This document shows, piece after piece, positions 33,087-45,313 of a DNA stretch of 64,000 bases. Every line of letters begins with the position of its first letter. The first letter of the stretch is position 1. A program made the position numbers and the translations under genes. The notes under the pieces were generated by a model that saw only the letters and a list, made by a program, of their open reading frames with translations, was not told the origin of the DNA and searched no databases. Source of the stretch: Gordionus sp. m RMFG-2023 (Eukaryota; Nematomorpha; Gordioida; Chordodea; Parachordodidae); NCBI RefSeq assembly GCF_954871325.1, contig NC_088776.1:38674508-38738507 (forward strand), read 5' to 3'.

Positions 33087-33224
33087 AAAATTGAATTATT
33101 GTAACACAAGATATATGTAAATGAATATTGATTTAGAGTATATAATAATTTTCTTATATTAGTAAAAAAAAATACTTTTATTGTACTTCCTAGCAGTCTA
33201 ACTTAATTGAAGAAGAAAAAAGTT

Positions 33225-33600
33225 ATGGCAGGCTAGGCAATGAATTTAATAGTTTGCATTATTTGTGTATAAAATTTTTTGGGCTGTGCCAGCCAATTTA
33301 TTCATAAAATATCAGGCAGGCTGATTATAGAAATGAGATAAAAGAGCTTTAATTGACGTTAGGAAAACATTAAATATATATTAAAAATATGATTGCTAGA
33401 AAATTTTTACTAAAAAAATTTAATGTACTGGAGCTGAATTTTCATAAAACTTTAATGGGACAAGCCTTATTTTTAGTAAAAAATTTATGGGCCTGGCAAA
33501 TTTTTAAAAAAATTTATACTGGGCTGAGCCTGACAAAAAATGTGCCAAACTGGGCAACTTGTGCAAGAATTCTTAATCGACCAAAGGAGGCTAGACTTTA
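33225..33600 (+). repeat. GGGCCTGGC-word array
   Basis: Loosely repeated words (GGCAGGCTAGGC, GGGCTGTGCCAGCC, GGCAGGCTG, GGGCCTGGC, GGGCTGAGCCTG) alternate with AT-rich spacers of 40-60 bp. They resemble the array at 43500-44170 and the subterminal regions of MITEs at 58996 and 61425. The open frame at 33389-33610 is a translation of this array. Confidence 0.5.
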
Positions 33601-35353
33601 TCTAACTTAATTCATTATTTAACACTAAAGAAAAAATGATTGTTAAGGTTGATTAAAGAACCTATGCCAAATCTTAAGATTTAGAAAAAAGTGGCAACTA
33701 TTGAAAACATTCAGTCAGAACTAGTCTAGAGGGTTTTTAAAATTATCTATAAAATATTGGCCTGAAGTAATTATATTTCCTATTCTTTCTTTCTTGGTTA
33801 AGATGAATAAGCAACAGCTTAATAAGGTGACAATTTTGGAGAAATATTTTTTGTGCATTTTAATATTCACAAAGAAAATATAAGTACTTCTTTTTGAATG
33901 TACGAATCAATTATTTGTATTTGTAAAATAATAAAAACATTATTCTATTTAAAAATTAATTTTTTTAAAAAAATATTTTCAAAAATAAGAGTATAAAAGA
34001 ATCTTAAAAATATTTTGAATGAATCTTTGATCATTATTGTTAAAAAATTGTGATTGGTTTTCATTTATAAAAGATTTTTAAAACATATTGGGAATCAAAC
34101 TCTTGAAAAATTAGATTATTTATTATAATATATAAAAATGATCTGTAGATGTAGAAATATTTTAAAAAAATAAAATGTTCCATAAGGAACATTTGTTAAA
34201 TACTTAAAAATCATTTTAAATATTTATGAATAATTTTTAATATTTATAAATAGTTTCAAATATTTATAAATAGTTTCAAATATTTATGAATAAAGCCAAA
34301 CATATGATAAATTTTGAATAATATGGAAAAATCAAATTATTAAAATAATTTGATCAAATAAGGGATAAAATTTGGTGAATAATCCTAATTAAATACAAAT
34401 TGAATAATTAATAATTCGTTTTATGTAAAGTTGGGCATGGTTTTAAAGTTGGTTTTTTGAAAATCGAAAGGTCATAAAAGTCTATTTTTCAGGAGTCTAA
34501 TTGAATGTTTATATGATTGTATACACTATTGTGTGTGTAATGCAAATTACTTAAAAATATATTTTATTTACTAATGCAATAAATTTGTTATTAATATAAC
34601 TTAATGTTGTGTCAATATTAAAGATTAGATTGGGGGCAGTGTTTTTTGATAAATTGAACTGGGCCAATATTTTTATTGTTTATTTTATGATTATGCATAT
34701 TTTTTTTAATAGGTAATTTGAATATCATAAAAATAATGATAAATTGGATTTATATGTAATTTTCAAAAAAATAACAAATTTAAAGAAAGTGTATCTAAAT
34801 ATGTGATATTATTTGCAGCAAGAAAATAATTTTATGACATAAAATATTCAGCCACTAGTGCTTATATTTTATATAAGATTAACTTTCAGGGAATAAAAAA
34901 TGAAATACACCTAATCATTATAATGCATTAAATATTGCATTGGCCAAAAGAACGGAATATTTTAGTTTTATGGCATTCGTCCAAAAAGATAGATAGCAAA
35001 TAAAACTCCATCAAAATATCAGTTATCAAATCCATTTTCTATGAATTTCACATCAAGTTAAATATCTGGATCAACACAGCCCCAATATAAAAGTAACTTA
35101 ACGTTTTAATTGCTAAAATACATCAAAGTCAAAAACCAGTATTGCAAATCACGTCAAGGCTTGCTATCTTGGATTAAGGGGTTTATTATAAGACCTGACC
35201 AAATAAAAAATTTAAATTATTTTTGGGAATTGTGCTTATAAACCACTTTAGACGCTATAACCATAACGTTTTTCTATTATGATTTTGGTCCAAAGAAAAT
35301 ATTAACATTTTTCTATTATGCTTTTGGTCCGAAGAAAATATTATTTACTTATT
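33601..35353. other. AT-rich stretch, small tandem repeats, no gene recognised
   Basis: At about 34205-34295 there are three to four copies of a 20-bp unit (AAATAGTTTCAAATATTTAT). At 35265-35342 a 39-bp unit beginning AACGTTTTTCTATTATG is repeated twice. No coding sequence is supported. A GGGGGCAGTGTTTTTTG word at about 34632 looks like an orphan hAT end. Confidence 0.5.
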
Positions 35354-35361
35354 AAAAATTG

Positions 35362-36663
35362 TTCATTTTTTTGAAAAAATGATGAACGGCGTTTCTTTTA
35401 TTTTTAACGAACTTTGAACGTGAACGTGAACGCGTTCCTTTTTTAAGACGAACGCCTTCGAATTTGACGTTCGTTCAATTTTAAATACACTTTATTTATT
35501 TGAAAAATTTAATCCAAATTTTTTAGAAAAAGTTTTATATTTTAATTTAATAGATTAGAATAAGCATGGATATTATTATTTCATCGTATGATTCTACCAT
35601 GGCCCAAATATGATAAATATTTTACAGTAACATCCTATATTGAAGGAACTAATTCAATACTTATCAAATGTAAAATGCGCCCCAGAAGTATAATATCATT
35701 TCAAAATCTTCAAGTTTCAATTTAAAACGACATTTGATTATAATATTTTCTTTGTTTTATATAATATAACTAAGTAAAATCATTAAATTTGAAGAAAAAT
35801 GCATTTGGGATATTTGACCCCAATAATAACGATAGTTATTTTAAAAGTAAAAAAATTAGTAGCCTAAAATTTTGTCAACCATTGATAGACACATTATTGA
35901 ATGGGATTAATAGAGGTATTAAAGCTATCACTATCAAATTATTTACATATATTTATTTTTTTTGAAGATTTAAACATATATATACATGAAGATCAATATG
36001 TTCTTTCTGAAATTATACATCCACTATTCAAGCTTCAAGGGCCATGGATAAAACTTCCATAAAAAATAAACTTATAGCGTTATTAGAAAAATGCATTGAA
36101 AGCCCTAGAAATGATAATGGAAGAACTGTTAATTTCAAGATATCCTTTTTTTGACTAGGAAGTAGAGGATGGATTGGAGGAGTATAACTTATCTCGATTT
36201 TTGAAGCAAAAGATAAAAAAATAAATGTTTTTAATAACATCCCCACGTTAAAAGAGGATAATACCGCAATCCCCTCATCTGCCCCTGTAGAGCGTGTCAT
36301 TTATTATAGCTAATTACGTATTAACTCCAGTTCCTGTCAATAAGATGAAAATTTTGAAAAACAATTATTATTAAAAGTTAATAAGAAAAATTTTTTATCA
36401 ATAAAAATCTTTTTATTGGCTCTATTATTGTATTTATAATTATATTATCAAAATAAAACTATATTATTTTTTAACATGGCTAATATATTTTGTTAAAACA
36501 TATAAGACATTTATTTAATAATTTAAATTATAAAAAAAATTTATCATAAAATTTTGAACGAACATTAACGTGTTCCTTTTTTTAGAAAGTGAACGTGAAC
36601 GCGTTTGATTTTTGTCAATGAACGTTGAACGCGTTCGATTTTTTAAAAAATGTTTACAGCACT
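35362..36663 (+). mobile_element. hAT relic with GAACGCGTTC subterminal words
   Basis: A 1302-bp element is flanked by AAAAATTG (35354-35361 and 36664-36671). The right end, complementary, is AGTGCTGTAAACATTTTT; the left end has lost about nine terminal bases. Both ends contain repeated GAACGTGAACGCGTTC words in opposite orientation. Inside, a plus-strand frame near 36000 reads SEIIHPLFKLQGPWI and another at about 36255-36300 reads AIPSSAPVERVIYYS, corresponding to the hAT LDPRFK region and hATC motif. It is heavily decayed. The AT-rich duplication could be chance. Confidence 0.65.
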
Positions 36664-37776
36664 AAAAATTGGTATATGATTTTTTTTAAATGTCAAATCT
36701 GACCTATTCAGTTGATAAATATATTTTTTTAATTTTAATCATTATTTTTTTATAATTTTTTGAGCTTAATTTTACACGAAATAAGTCATGATTAAGGTTT
36801 AATTATTTTTGGGAAGGAAATTGTATTTTTTGTAAGTTGTATAATTGAATGCGTAAGGCCGAGGTTAAAAGAAAGTCAAAGGAAGGATTAGGACGTTACA
36901 AATTTTATTTAGAAAGGTTGTTTTCAATCTAATAGAAAAATAGTTTTTATTTCAAGTTTGGAAGATTTAATTCTAATTTTATATTTATTTCAAAGCAATC
37001 GAAACTAAATTTTAAAGCTTAATTTGGATAGTGTGTAACAGAGTTGTTAAAGTAGCGTGCTATCTTTTTTGGTAGCTATAGCTAATAGCGGCTACTTTTT
37101 TGTAATTATTTAATTTTTTAGCGCACTACTTTTTTTGAATTTCAAAAAATATAATGAAGGTAAGTATAAACATGAAAATTTAAATATAATATCATAATTA
37201 ATAATAATTATGATTTATTGAATTTTGAAATTGAAATATTTTTTAAAATATATAATTTATATTTTCCGTGATCCGTGATATATAGCGCATATGCCCTCTG
37301 ACGTTGAATAAACAACAGAGCTACGCTAGGTTTTCCTCATTTCCATCTAATTGGAACATAAGTTAATTAGTGTGTAAAGTTAAAAAAATATGAGAAGCCC
37401 TCTACACGTTTGTGGGCAAGCCGCACGTACTTGTACGCGCAACATTTCGAAAAATCGTCCATAGGCTTTAAGAATAGGAGCCTGGCAGAAAAATAACCTA
37501 TGCACAAGAACTGCAGTATAAGTTAATTACTTTTAAGGTGGGTGGTGGCTGATTTTAAGTTTAAATTCTTTAGTGTAAGTCCTTATGATTGCTATCAATA
37601 TTGAGATTTAAGGTTCATAGAATCTGAAATAAAAAAAATTTGCCTGATCAGTATGATATAGTATTATTTTTTTGTTGATGATTTATCCATACAATAGTAT
37701 TACCACTTATACTTTCAAATTTCAATTTATATTTTCATTTGTATTATAAACCTAAATCACGTGTTAATAATTTAAA

Positions 37777-38378
37777 ATGTCATCACCTATGGATATCCAA
37801 ATCGTTGAAAGTGATTCAGACATTGATAATAATGAAATGGAATATACCAGGGAAGAAAATGATCTTAATAGCTATAAATTTCCTATTCCATAGATTTTAA
37901 AAATTTATAAGGCCGAAATCCTAAAAAAATCGCCTCATCAACACTGTGTTTATCCCAATCGTTACCAATACCCTAGGCATGTTTGGAAGTGATGCTCTCA
38001 ATTTCATTAAAACCATAGGATGAGGCAGATCTCAGGGGACCCCAATGAAGGATTTTGCCTTCATCAGCAGATTTTCCTGGAAATCTGCCGGTCCAATTTT
38101 TTAGGCATTCACTCTTCTCTAGGGTAATTTGTACCCTTTTTTTTAAAAAAAAATTTTTTCTCAGTTCTTTTATTTATATATATTTTTTAATTCATTTTTA
38201 ATATATGCTTACTTGTTTTTAATATATATTTTTTTAATTATAAATTAAAAGAAAAATTTGTTTTTTAAATAAAGTATTTACCGACAAAAAAAACTGGCTT
38301 CAAATTTATTTGTTTAAAATGTAAAAAAAATATTTCCTCAAATCAATTAGTAGCTATAACCTCAAGAAACACCTAAAG
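37777..38378 (+). pseudogene. BED zinc-finger part of the outer hAT transposase
   Basis: The ATG at 37777 opens an acidic leader (MSSPMDIQIVESDSDIDNN) that stops at 37893. After an AT-rich gap, 38290-38378 reads GFKFICLKCKKNISSN and, after a one-base shift, SYNLKKHLK. This is a BED finger with C-x2-C and the His that the 28363 copy has lost. A GTAAAT donor follows. The foldback element begins 30 bp later. Confidence 0.75.
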
Positions 38379-38409
38379 GTAAATTGTCATTTTTACATTC
38401 TAATAGTAT

Positions 38410-38762
38410 AGGTCCGTGAAGTTGGCGGAACGGTGTGAGGATCAATTAACAAAACCTATGCCAATATTTAGTCTTAATTGATCTTCAAACCAAACATCAG
38501 CGGAATCAATGGTTAATGAGTTATAAGGAAAGTGTGAAATTTTGAAGCTGGCGGAAGGATTTGAGGATCAATTACCGAAACCTATACCATTGTGTAGCCC
38601 GTTAATTGATCTTAATTGATCTTCTATCCGGATAACAGCGGAATGAACCGGTCATGAGTTATGGGCAAAATAAGAAAGTGTTGGCACTTTGCCAAAACCG
38701 AAAATAAAAAAGATCATGATCTGAAACTTGGCAATAATGTAGTATTCAATGTGTACATTAAG
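38410..38762 (+). repeat. Left modular arm of the foldback element
   Basis: Module 1 (38410-38545) and module 2 (38546-38680) are diverged copies of each other; each runs from the GAAG-TGGCGGAA box to a GAGTTAT box. Then comes an 80-bp segment containing TTGGCACTTTGCCAAAACCG and ATGTAGTATTCAATGTGTAC that is repeated in the right arm. Confidence 0.8.
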
Positions 38763-38922
38763 ACATGCGAATTGTAATAATTAATATATACGTATAAATT
38801 TGGATTCAACAATCCTTTACAATTATTGTTTTCCTTTTCGTAATTTCCAATTATAAAACAAATAATTGACCACAAACAAATAAAAGAATACGAATAGGGA
38901 TAAAAAATAATAATTTATAATT

Positions 38923-39010
38923 ATCACTATTAAAACTACACATATGGAATATCATTATATCTTTATAATTATCTTATCACTATTAAAACTACATATATGG
39001 ATTATCATTA
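38923..39010 (+). repeat. Tandem 43-bp repeat
   Basis: TTATCACTATTAAAACTACA-(C/T)ATATGGAATATCATTATATC occurs twice here and again at about 44600-44650, with a degraded copy near 44780. The copies bracket the interior of the foldback element. Confidence 0.65.
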
Positions 39011-39578
39011 TCTAATATATATAATCTCCATAATCATAACCAGGGTTGCCATGTCTCCCCCCATCAGCGGGAGACTCCCGCAATTTTTTAGTTTACACGC
39101 AGACATCTCTCTCCCGCAAAACTACCTTAATTGGAAATCTCCCGTAAAAATCTACCGCAATTTTTTAATTTCTCCCGCAATTTTTTAATTACTCCCGCAA
39201 TTTATTAATTTCTCCCACAATTTTTTTTTAGTATTTTAACATTTTAATATATATAAAATAATTTTGAGAGACATTAATTGATTATTTTTATATTTTTAAA
39301 ATAAATTTTAAATATTAAAATTTCTTTCTATCCTGTTTTATTTTTATCCAATAATAAATCTTTCATTCATATAAGTCAGTACAGGGGAGTATATCTACAT
39401 CGATTGCAATACAAAAATAATAAATAATACAGATGCAACTACATTTGGGGAAATCGTTTACATTTATCATCTAGTTCAACATTCACAGAGCTATATCATC
39501 ACAATGTGTGTCGAATCTTTTTATCATGATATTTAACGACTCCAATATAAGTGCAAACCTTACTTGTAGCAAAACAAA

Positions 39579-40795
39579 AATGAGCAAGGCTATCACAAGT
39601 GTTTTAGTACCTGAATCCTAGAGGTCAATTCTAGACGATGTGAAAGATGGGCATCCATATGCAATTCTAACAGATGCATCTAATAAGGGAAATATTAAAA
39701 CATTTCCCCCTTCTCTATTTCAACAAGAATTAGAAAAATTTCAATAAAACTGTTAAAAAATTTTCCTCGGATAGTGAAAAATCCAACAATGTGGCTAACC
39801 ACATTATAGTAAATATTGCTGATTCAGGGTTATCAATGATTTGCATGTCAGCTTTCTGCGCTGATAATTCCTCTGTAAATTTTGGCAAAAACCAAAGTTA
39901 CCGAATAGAGGCAGCATAATAATGAATTAATAGCAATTGGCTGTATATACTACATAATTCTTGCAAGAAGGTAATGAATGTACTATCTGTGGATGTCGAA
40001 ATAATTGTGATGAAATGTTATAACAATTTAGTTCATCAACTAAAAGGGTTAATGAATTAAAAGAGTTGGTGAAGTGGTCTGACTTGGAATGGTGTGAGTT
40101 GTTGCGATATATACCTATCAGGTGATCGTCATTAATACCTGCGATCAATAATTTTAAAATTTTACAAACTTAAAAAAACTTCTTAAATAGAGATTTTAAA
40201 AGCTGTCCTAAAATTTTGAAAAATTTTTTCGAGTATGAAATGGCAGAAGCATATTTGGGTTTCGTTTCACATGTAAGAAATCTACTTCATGCAGTTAATA
40301 TTCAGTTGCAATCAGAATATTCTTTATTAAAAAAAATTCACAAAATCATGCTACAGTTCTGTTCATCTCTACAGTTAAAAATTGATAATAAATTTTATGG
40401 CGCTATTGCTAAAAATATTATATTAAAATGTTCAAATAATAATATAATTAAAACATTTTTAAATGAAGCAGATATTTTTATTAAGACAATTTTAGAATAT
40501 TTACAATCAAAATTTGATTTTAAATTTAATAAATATATTAAAAATACCGAAAGACATTGATGTCTTAGAGGAGATTGTAATTCTCTCTATTTTTTATGAT
40601 TCGCCAAAATACTTAAAGTTAGATGATCTAAAAGCAGAGGAGAAATGGGTAGAATTTTTTCGTAATAACGATAAATCCCCATGCTTGGGAAAAATATGCA
40701 AGTATGTCTTCTCCTTACCTCATTCTAATGCCTCATCAGAGCGCATTATTAGTCTGATGAGGACTGCCTGTATAAAGGAGAGAAATCGGATTTAA
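39579..40795 (+). pseudogene. Decayed hAT transposase
   Basis: Fragments in order: at 39579-39740 a frame with MSKAITSV, a stop, then RSILDDVKDGHPYAILTDAS and NKGNIK; at 40216-40560 a helical catalytic segment (VSHVRNLLHAVNIQLQSEYS); at 40514-40795 VFSLPHSNASSERIISLMR, the hATC motif. Stops and frame changes separate them. Confidence 0.75.
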
Positions 40796-40974
40796 CGACT
40801 GCCAGGAATTTTATAAATATCTCAATAACGACGGTAAACATTTAGTTCCATTATTTAAATCTCAAATAAAATATAATTAAGTTTTAGCAATGGTGCTATA
40901 AAATTTATTGTCAATTATTAATTGTAAAGATAAACACATCTTCAGCATAATTTTGTGAATCTTTATTAATTTTG

Positions 40975-41305
40975 CTGAAATAGCGGAGGATCAGGGGAGA
41001 TATTTTAATATTTCCCTTATTAGATGCATCTGTTAGAATTGCATATGTAGGCCCATCTTTCAAATCGTCAAGAATTGACCTCCTGGATTTAGGTCCTAAA
41101 ATATTGATGATAGCCTTGCTCATTTTTGTTCTACAAGTATAGTTTTCATTTATATTAGAGTCGTTAAATATTATGGGAAAAAGATTCTACCAACATTGTG
41201 ATGATAAGTATCTCTGTGAATGTTGTACTACAAGATAAGTGATTACAATTGTCGCAACTGTAGCATCTGTATTATTTCTTATTTTTTGGAGTATACCTTA
41301 TTATG
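40975..41305 (-). repeat. Inverted duplicate of the 5' transposase segment
   Basis: Read on the minus strand this repeats 39400-39735 with moderate divergence, including MSKAIINILGP and SILDDLKDGPTYAILTDAS. It is better preserved than the forward copy at the stop in that copy. It probably arose from insertion or template switching of another copy. Confidence 0.8.
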
Positions 41306-41870
41306 TATTTAAACGTGATACGTGATAATTAAGCGCCTATCCCTATAATGTTTTACAAACACATGGAAAATTTCCAATTGCGGTCGTTTTGTGGAACATT
41401 CGCATAAAATATATTTTTAATTGTAAAATTAAAATATTTTTTTTTATAAAATTTTATCTTGTTTACATTCTTTTATATTTAAAAAATATCGTTGGTTTTT
41501 TTAAAATTAATATATTTTAATTAATCAAGATGTTATTTTATTTTGAAAAATAGTTACCAACTTTGTATTTATATAAACTAATTATAAAAAATAATAGGCG
41601 GATAATTAAGTCAATAAATCCCGGCCGAAGGCCCGCAAAAATTTTTTTTTAGCAATTTTTATATTTTTACCGCAATTTTCATATTTCTCCCGGATAATAC
41701 CAAATATCTCCCGCAATTTGAAAATTTTAACCTGGCAACTCTGATCATAACACGATCGTTTTCGTATCTTCCTACTGTATTTTAAATTTAAGGAGACCAT
41801 ATAGTGTAATGTTAATTTTTTGCTCTCTACGAGAATCGAACTCAAGTCTCCCATTTCCCGCATGCACTAA

Positions 41871-42485
41871 CTTGAATATAAATAAATTTAAAATATTAAT
41901 TATATATATATTAAAGTTTTACGCATGCACCAACTTGAATATAATTAAATTTAAAATATTAATTATATAGATGTTGAAGGGTAATTATTTAGTTTGTGTG
42001 TATGGCATTAAATATCTTTATTAATAAATTTTATATCAATATTAAAATTTAAGAGTAAAAGAGGTAAAATTGTTGCAATGTTAGAAATATCACAATTTAA
42101 AAATGTGATGGAAATCATATTGAATAAAATTTAAAATAGAGGTGCTTTAAGATTTTTGAATTTTAAATATGGGTGAAATTTTTTTGCAGACATAGCCAGG
42201 CCTGATCAAAAACAATGGGTTGAAGGGTAATTATTTAGTTTGTGTGTATGGTATTAAATATACTCTACTCTATTAATAAATTTTATACAAATATTAAAAT
42301 TTAAGAGTAAAAGAGGTAAAATTGTTGCAATGTTAGAAATATCAAAATTTAAAAATGTGATGGAAATCATATTGGATGAAATTTAAAATAGAAGTGCTTT
42401 AAGATTTTTGAATTTTAAATATGGGTTATAGATTGGTCTGAAATTTTTTTTGCAGACATAGCCAGGCCTGATCAAAAAACCATGT
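41871..42485 (+). repeat. Tandem duplications
   Basis: A 60-bp unit with GCATGCACTAACTTGAATAT is repeated at 41861-41975. Then a 250-bp unit beginning GTTGAAGGGTAATTATTTAG occurs at 41973 and 42221, each ending in GACATAGCCAGGCCTGATC. The two 250-bp units are highly similar, so the duplication is recent relative to the surrounding decay. Confidence 0.85.
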
Positions 42486-43500
42486 CCCATGCAACTTTCA
42501 TAAATTAATTAATAGTTGACATTTTTAAAATTTTGCCTGTGTATTGAATGCACTGAAGACACACCTAATATTATACATATTTCTGAATATTTAGAGGTAA
42601 ATAGAACTTTAAATGCATCAAGTACCAATTCAATAGGAATAAGGTAGAACTTTAAATGGCAAGTACCCATTCAATAGTAATAAGAGATTTATTTAAATAC
42701 TATTTTAATTCTTGAATTTATGTATAATTTAGGGAGGTTTCAGAAAGGATAAGAGAGATATGGAAGGGACAAAGCACACTTTGGTAACACAAACTCTTAT
42801 CTAGCAAGAATAGATTTTTAGATTATAAATTACAAATACAAATAAATAACATAAATAAAATTACTAAATATATCATTAACATATTTTATAAAAATAATGG
42901 AAAATTTTAGAATAACCCCAAAATAAATATAAATTTTTAAATAAAACCTCATAAGATAGGAAAATTTTGTATATTTACTCATAACTTCATAATTTTAGAA
43001 TGTATGTTATCATAACAATATTTTTGATTAAATGTATAACTTTTTTGTTTTACATATATATAAATTGACTATGATTGAAGTTTACTTCCTATTATTTGTT
43101 AACTTAGACATATCTTTTTATTTTTCTATTGTAATTTTATAACAATTTCTTAAATTTAATTTTATATTTTGTAACTAAGTAATAAATCATTTGGTTAGTT
43201 TAAAGTTTAAATTAGGATGAACATATTTTCAGAATGGTACTTTAATAAGTATTCATGAATTTCATATAAATACCAAGAGCTCACCAGTAGAATCATAGGT
43301 AAATCAGATATTTACCCTTCATTTGATGATAATTTTGAAATTAGACAGATTTAATTCTTAAAAACCCCTTACATCAGACCTATTTTTCTGGATCAAAATA
43401 AATTATTTGGGTTTTCCTGGGTTTGGGAAATATTTTTCACCATTAATATGGACTTGGACATAGCTTGAGAAACATTTTTCATGATTATTATAGTCTAAGA
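42486..43500. other. AT-rich filler inside the foldback element
   Basis: No gene or recognisable mobile element. A short near-repeat, TAGAACTTTAAATG-CAAGTACC, occurs twice near 42604-42670. Confidence 0.35.
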
Positions 43501-44480
43501 TTCCTGTAATTTTTTTATTTTAAATATGGGCTAGAAATTGGCCTGAAAATTTCTTTTGAAGACATGGCAAGGCCTGATCAAAAACCAAGGCCCATGCAAC
43601 TTTCATATTCTGATTGTATTTTTAAATGCATTGTGACTTTTTATACATTTTATTTCAGTCCTCAACTATCAAAATTATTATGGTCTTTTGCGGGTTTGAG
43701 AAAACCAAGTGCGAGGACCTGGCTTGGGAATTTTTTTAATATTAGGCATGGGTGTAATATTTAACACAGAATATTTATATGGCCCTCAGGTAAAATCTAA
43801 TTTAATTATATTTTTATTCAAAAAAATAGTATTCACTCTTAGTCTTAATGGGTTGGCCTTCATTAGGGTGAGCTGGGTTAAAATAGACTAAAAAATAGAT
43901 ATGGTTTTTAGAGATTTACCTATCTCCAGGCTTAGAAAATAAATTTAAATTACTATCGGTTGGCCAGGTTTGAAAAAATTTTTATAAAATTATTATGGGT
44001 TGGGCTGGGCTTGGAAAATATTTTTATAAATTATATTGGGCTGGGTTTGGGGAAAATTTTTCAAAATTATTATGAGCTTGGACGCTTGAGAATTTTTTTT
44101 ATTATTAATTATAGGTCAGACATTGGCCCAAAACAAATTTTTTTGCAGGCCTGGGCTTGACCTGATAGAAAAAACCAAGGCCCATGAAAATCTGAATTTT
44201 GATTGTATTTTTAAATTCATTATGATTATTTAAATGTTTTATTTCAGTTCTCAACTACCAAAATTATTATGATCTTTCATTGCGCTTGGAAGAATTTTTC
44301 ATAATTAATATGGCTTTGGACTTTGCCTGGGAATTTTTTTTAATATTAAATATTAGGTATAAGTAATGAGTAATATTTAACAAATAATATTGGTATTATC
44401 AAGTAAATGCTTAAATTTATTTTTACTCAACCCATAGTATTTACACTTAGTTTTAATGGATTGAACCTGGCCTGAAGGGG
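43501..44480 (+). repeat. Array of GGGCTGGGC-word repeats
   Basis: Diverged units of about 40-55 bp with cores GGCCAGGTTTG, GGGCTGGGCTTGG, CTGGGTTTGGGG and GAGCTTGGAC are followed by AAAATTTTTATAAATTATTAT spacers. A longer block, GGCCTGATCAAAAACCAAGG-CCCATG, occurs at 43573 and, varied, at 44160; the same block ends the tandem units at 42222 and 42485. The open frames across this array are repeat translations. Confidence 0.6.
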
Positions 44481-45313
44481 GGAGGGGGTAAAAAGAATAA
44501 AAATTCGATATTATTTTCATATAACAGGTAACATCTAGCATAAAAGTAAGAAGAAAATTTTCATTCCCCGTCATTTTTGACGGGCTATCTACTAGTATCT
44601 TTATAATTATCAATATTAAAACTACATATATGGAATATCATTATATCTATTAAGAAAATAATATGAACCACAAAAAAAATTAAGATATGTCATATAACAA
44701 AAATACAAAACTACAATTATTTTTTTTTGTTACATAAAAAAAAATTAAAAAGATGTAATGAAAAAATTTAAATTTATAATTATAGCTATTAAAACTATAA
44801 ACAATAAACAATATCATTACATCACATTCCATCCTTTTCTAAAACTCTTTTATTTAATATAATTCAACCACAATGTCAAAGTTTAAAATCTTTTATTGTA
44901 CCGACTTTTTATATAAAGTTTTTTTTATCACATATTCTTTATTAATATTTATCTTTTTTAGAATATAAAATAAAATAAATGAAAATTCATGTAAAGATTT
45001 TTAATTTTCTTGGAAGAATTGATAAATTACAAAATGAAAGAAAATATAAAAATAAATCCAAAAATATGTTTTTATAATAAAAATTATTGTCAAATAATAT
45101 ATAATATTTTTAATCATTTTTACATTCATAAAAATTTCCAAGTTTTAAAATAAAATTAATTAATTTATAAATTTGTAATTCACCTAATTTAATTCTATTA
45201 AATAATTAATATTTGTATATATATTTATATACATATAAAAAAATAAATAAATATAGTATTGGAGGATATGTTTGTGACGGTGTTAAAAAAAAATAAAAAA
45301 ATATATATTGAGG
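44481..45313. other. AT-rich filler, no gene recognised
   Basis: Contains copies of the 43-bp repeat seen at 38923 (about 44600-44650 and 44776-44810). A GGGGGGAGGGGG tract lies at 44476-44488. Otherwise only A/T-rich sequence leading to the 3' end of the minus-strand retroelement. Confidence 0.4.

Larger units (their letters stand above)
39041..41743 (+). mobile_element. hAT transposon with an internal inverted duplication
   Basis: This is a 2703-bp element with ends CAGGGTTGCCATGTCTCCC and AACCTGGCAACTCTG and a perfect 8-bp duplication ATCATAAC (39033-39040 and 41744-41751). Both ends contain repeated CTCCCGCAATTTTT words. Plus-strand transposase fragments run from about 39570 to 40795. 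The segment 39400-39735 is repeated in inverted orientation at 40975-41305, so the first part of the transposase also appears on the minus strand near the right end. Confidence 0.92.

Noticed and set aside
40911-41123. Minus-strand frame with MSKAIINILGP
   Set aside because: Not a separate gene; it is the inverted duplicate of the hAT transposase segment at 39579.
43564-44160. Three plus-strand frames with similar repeated residues
   Set aside because: Translations of the GGGCTGGGC-word array.
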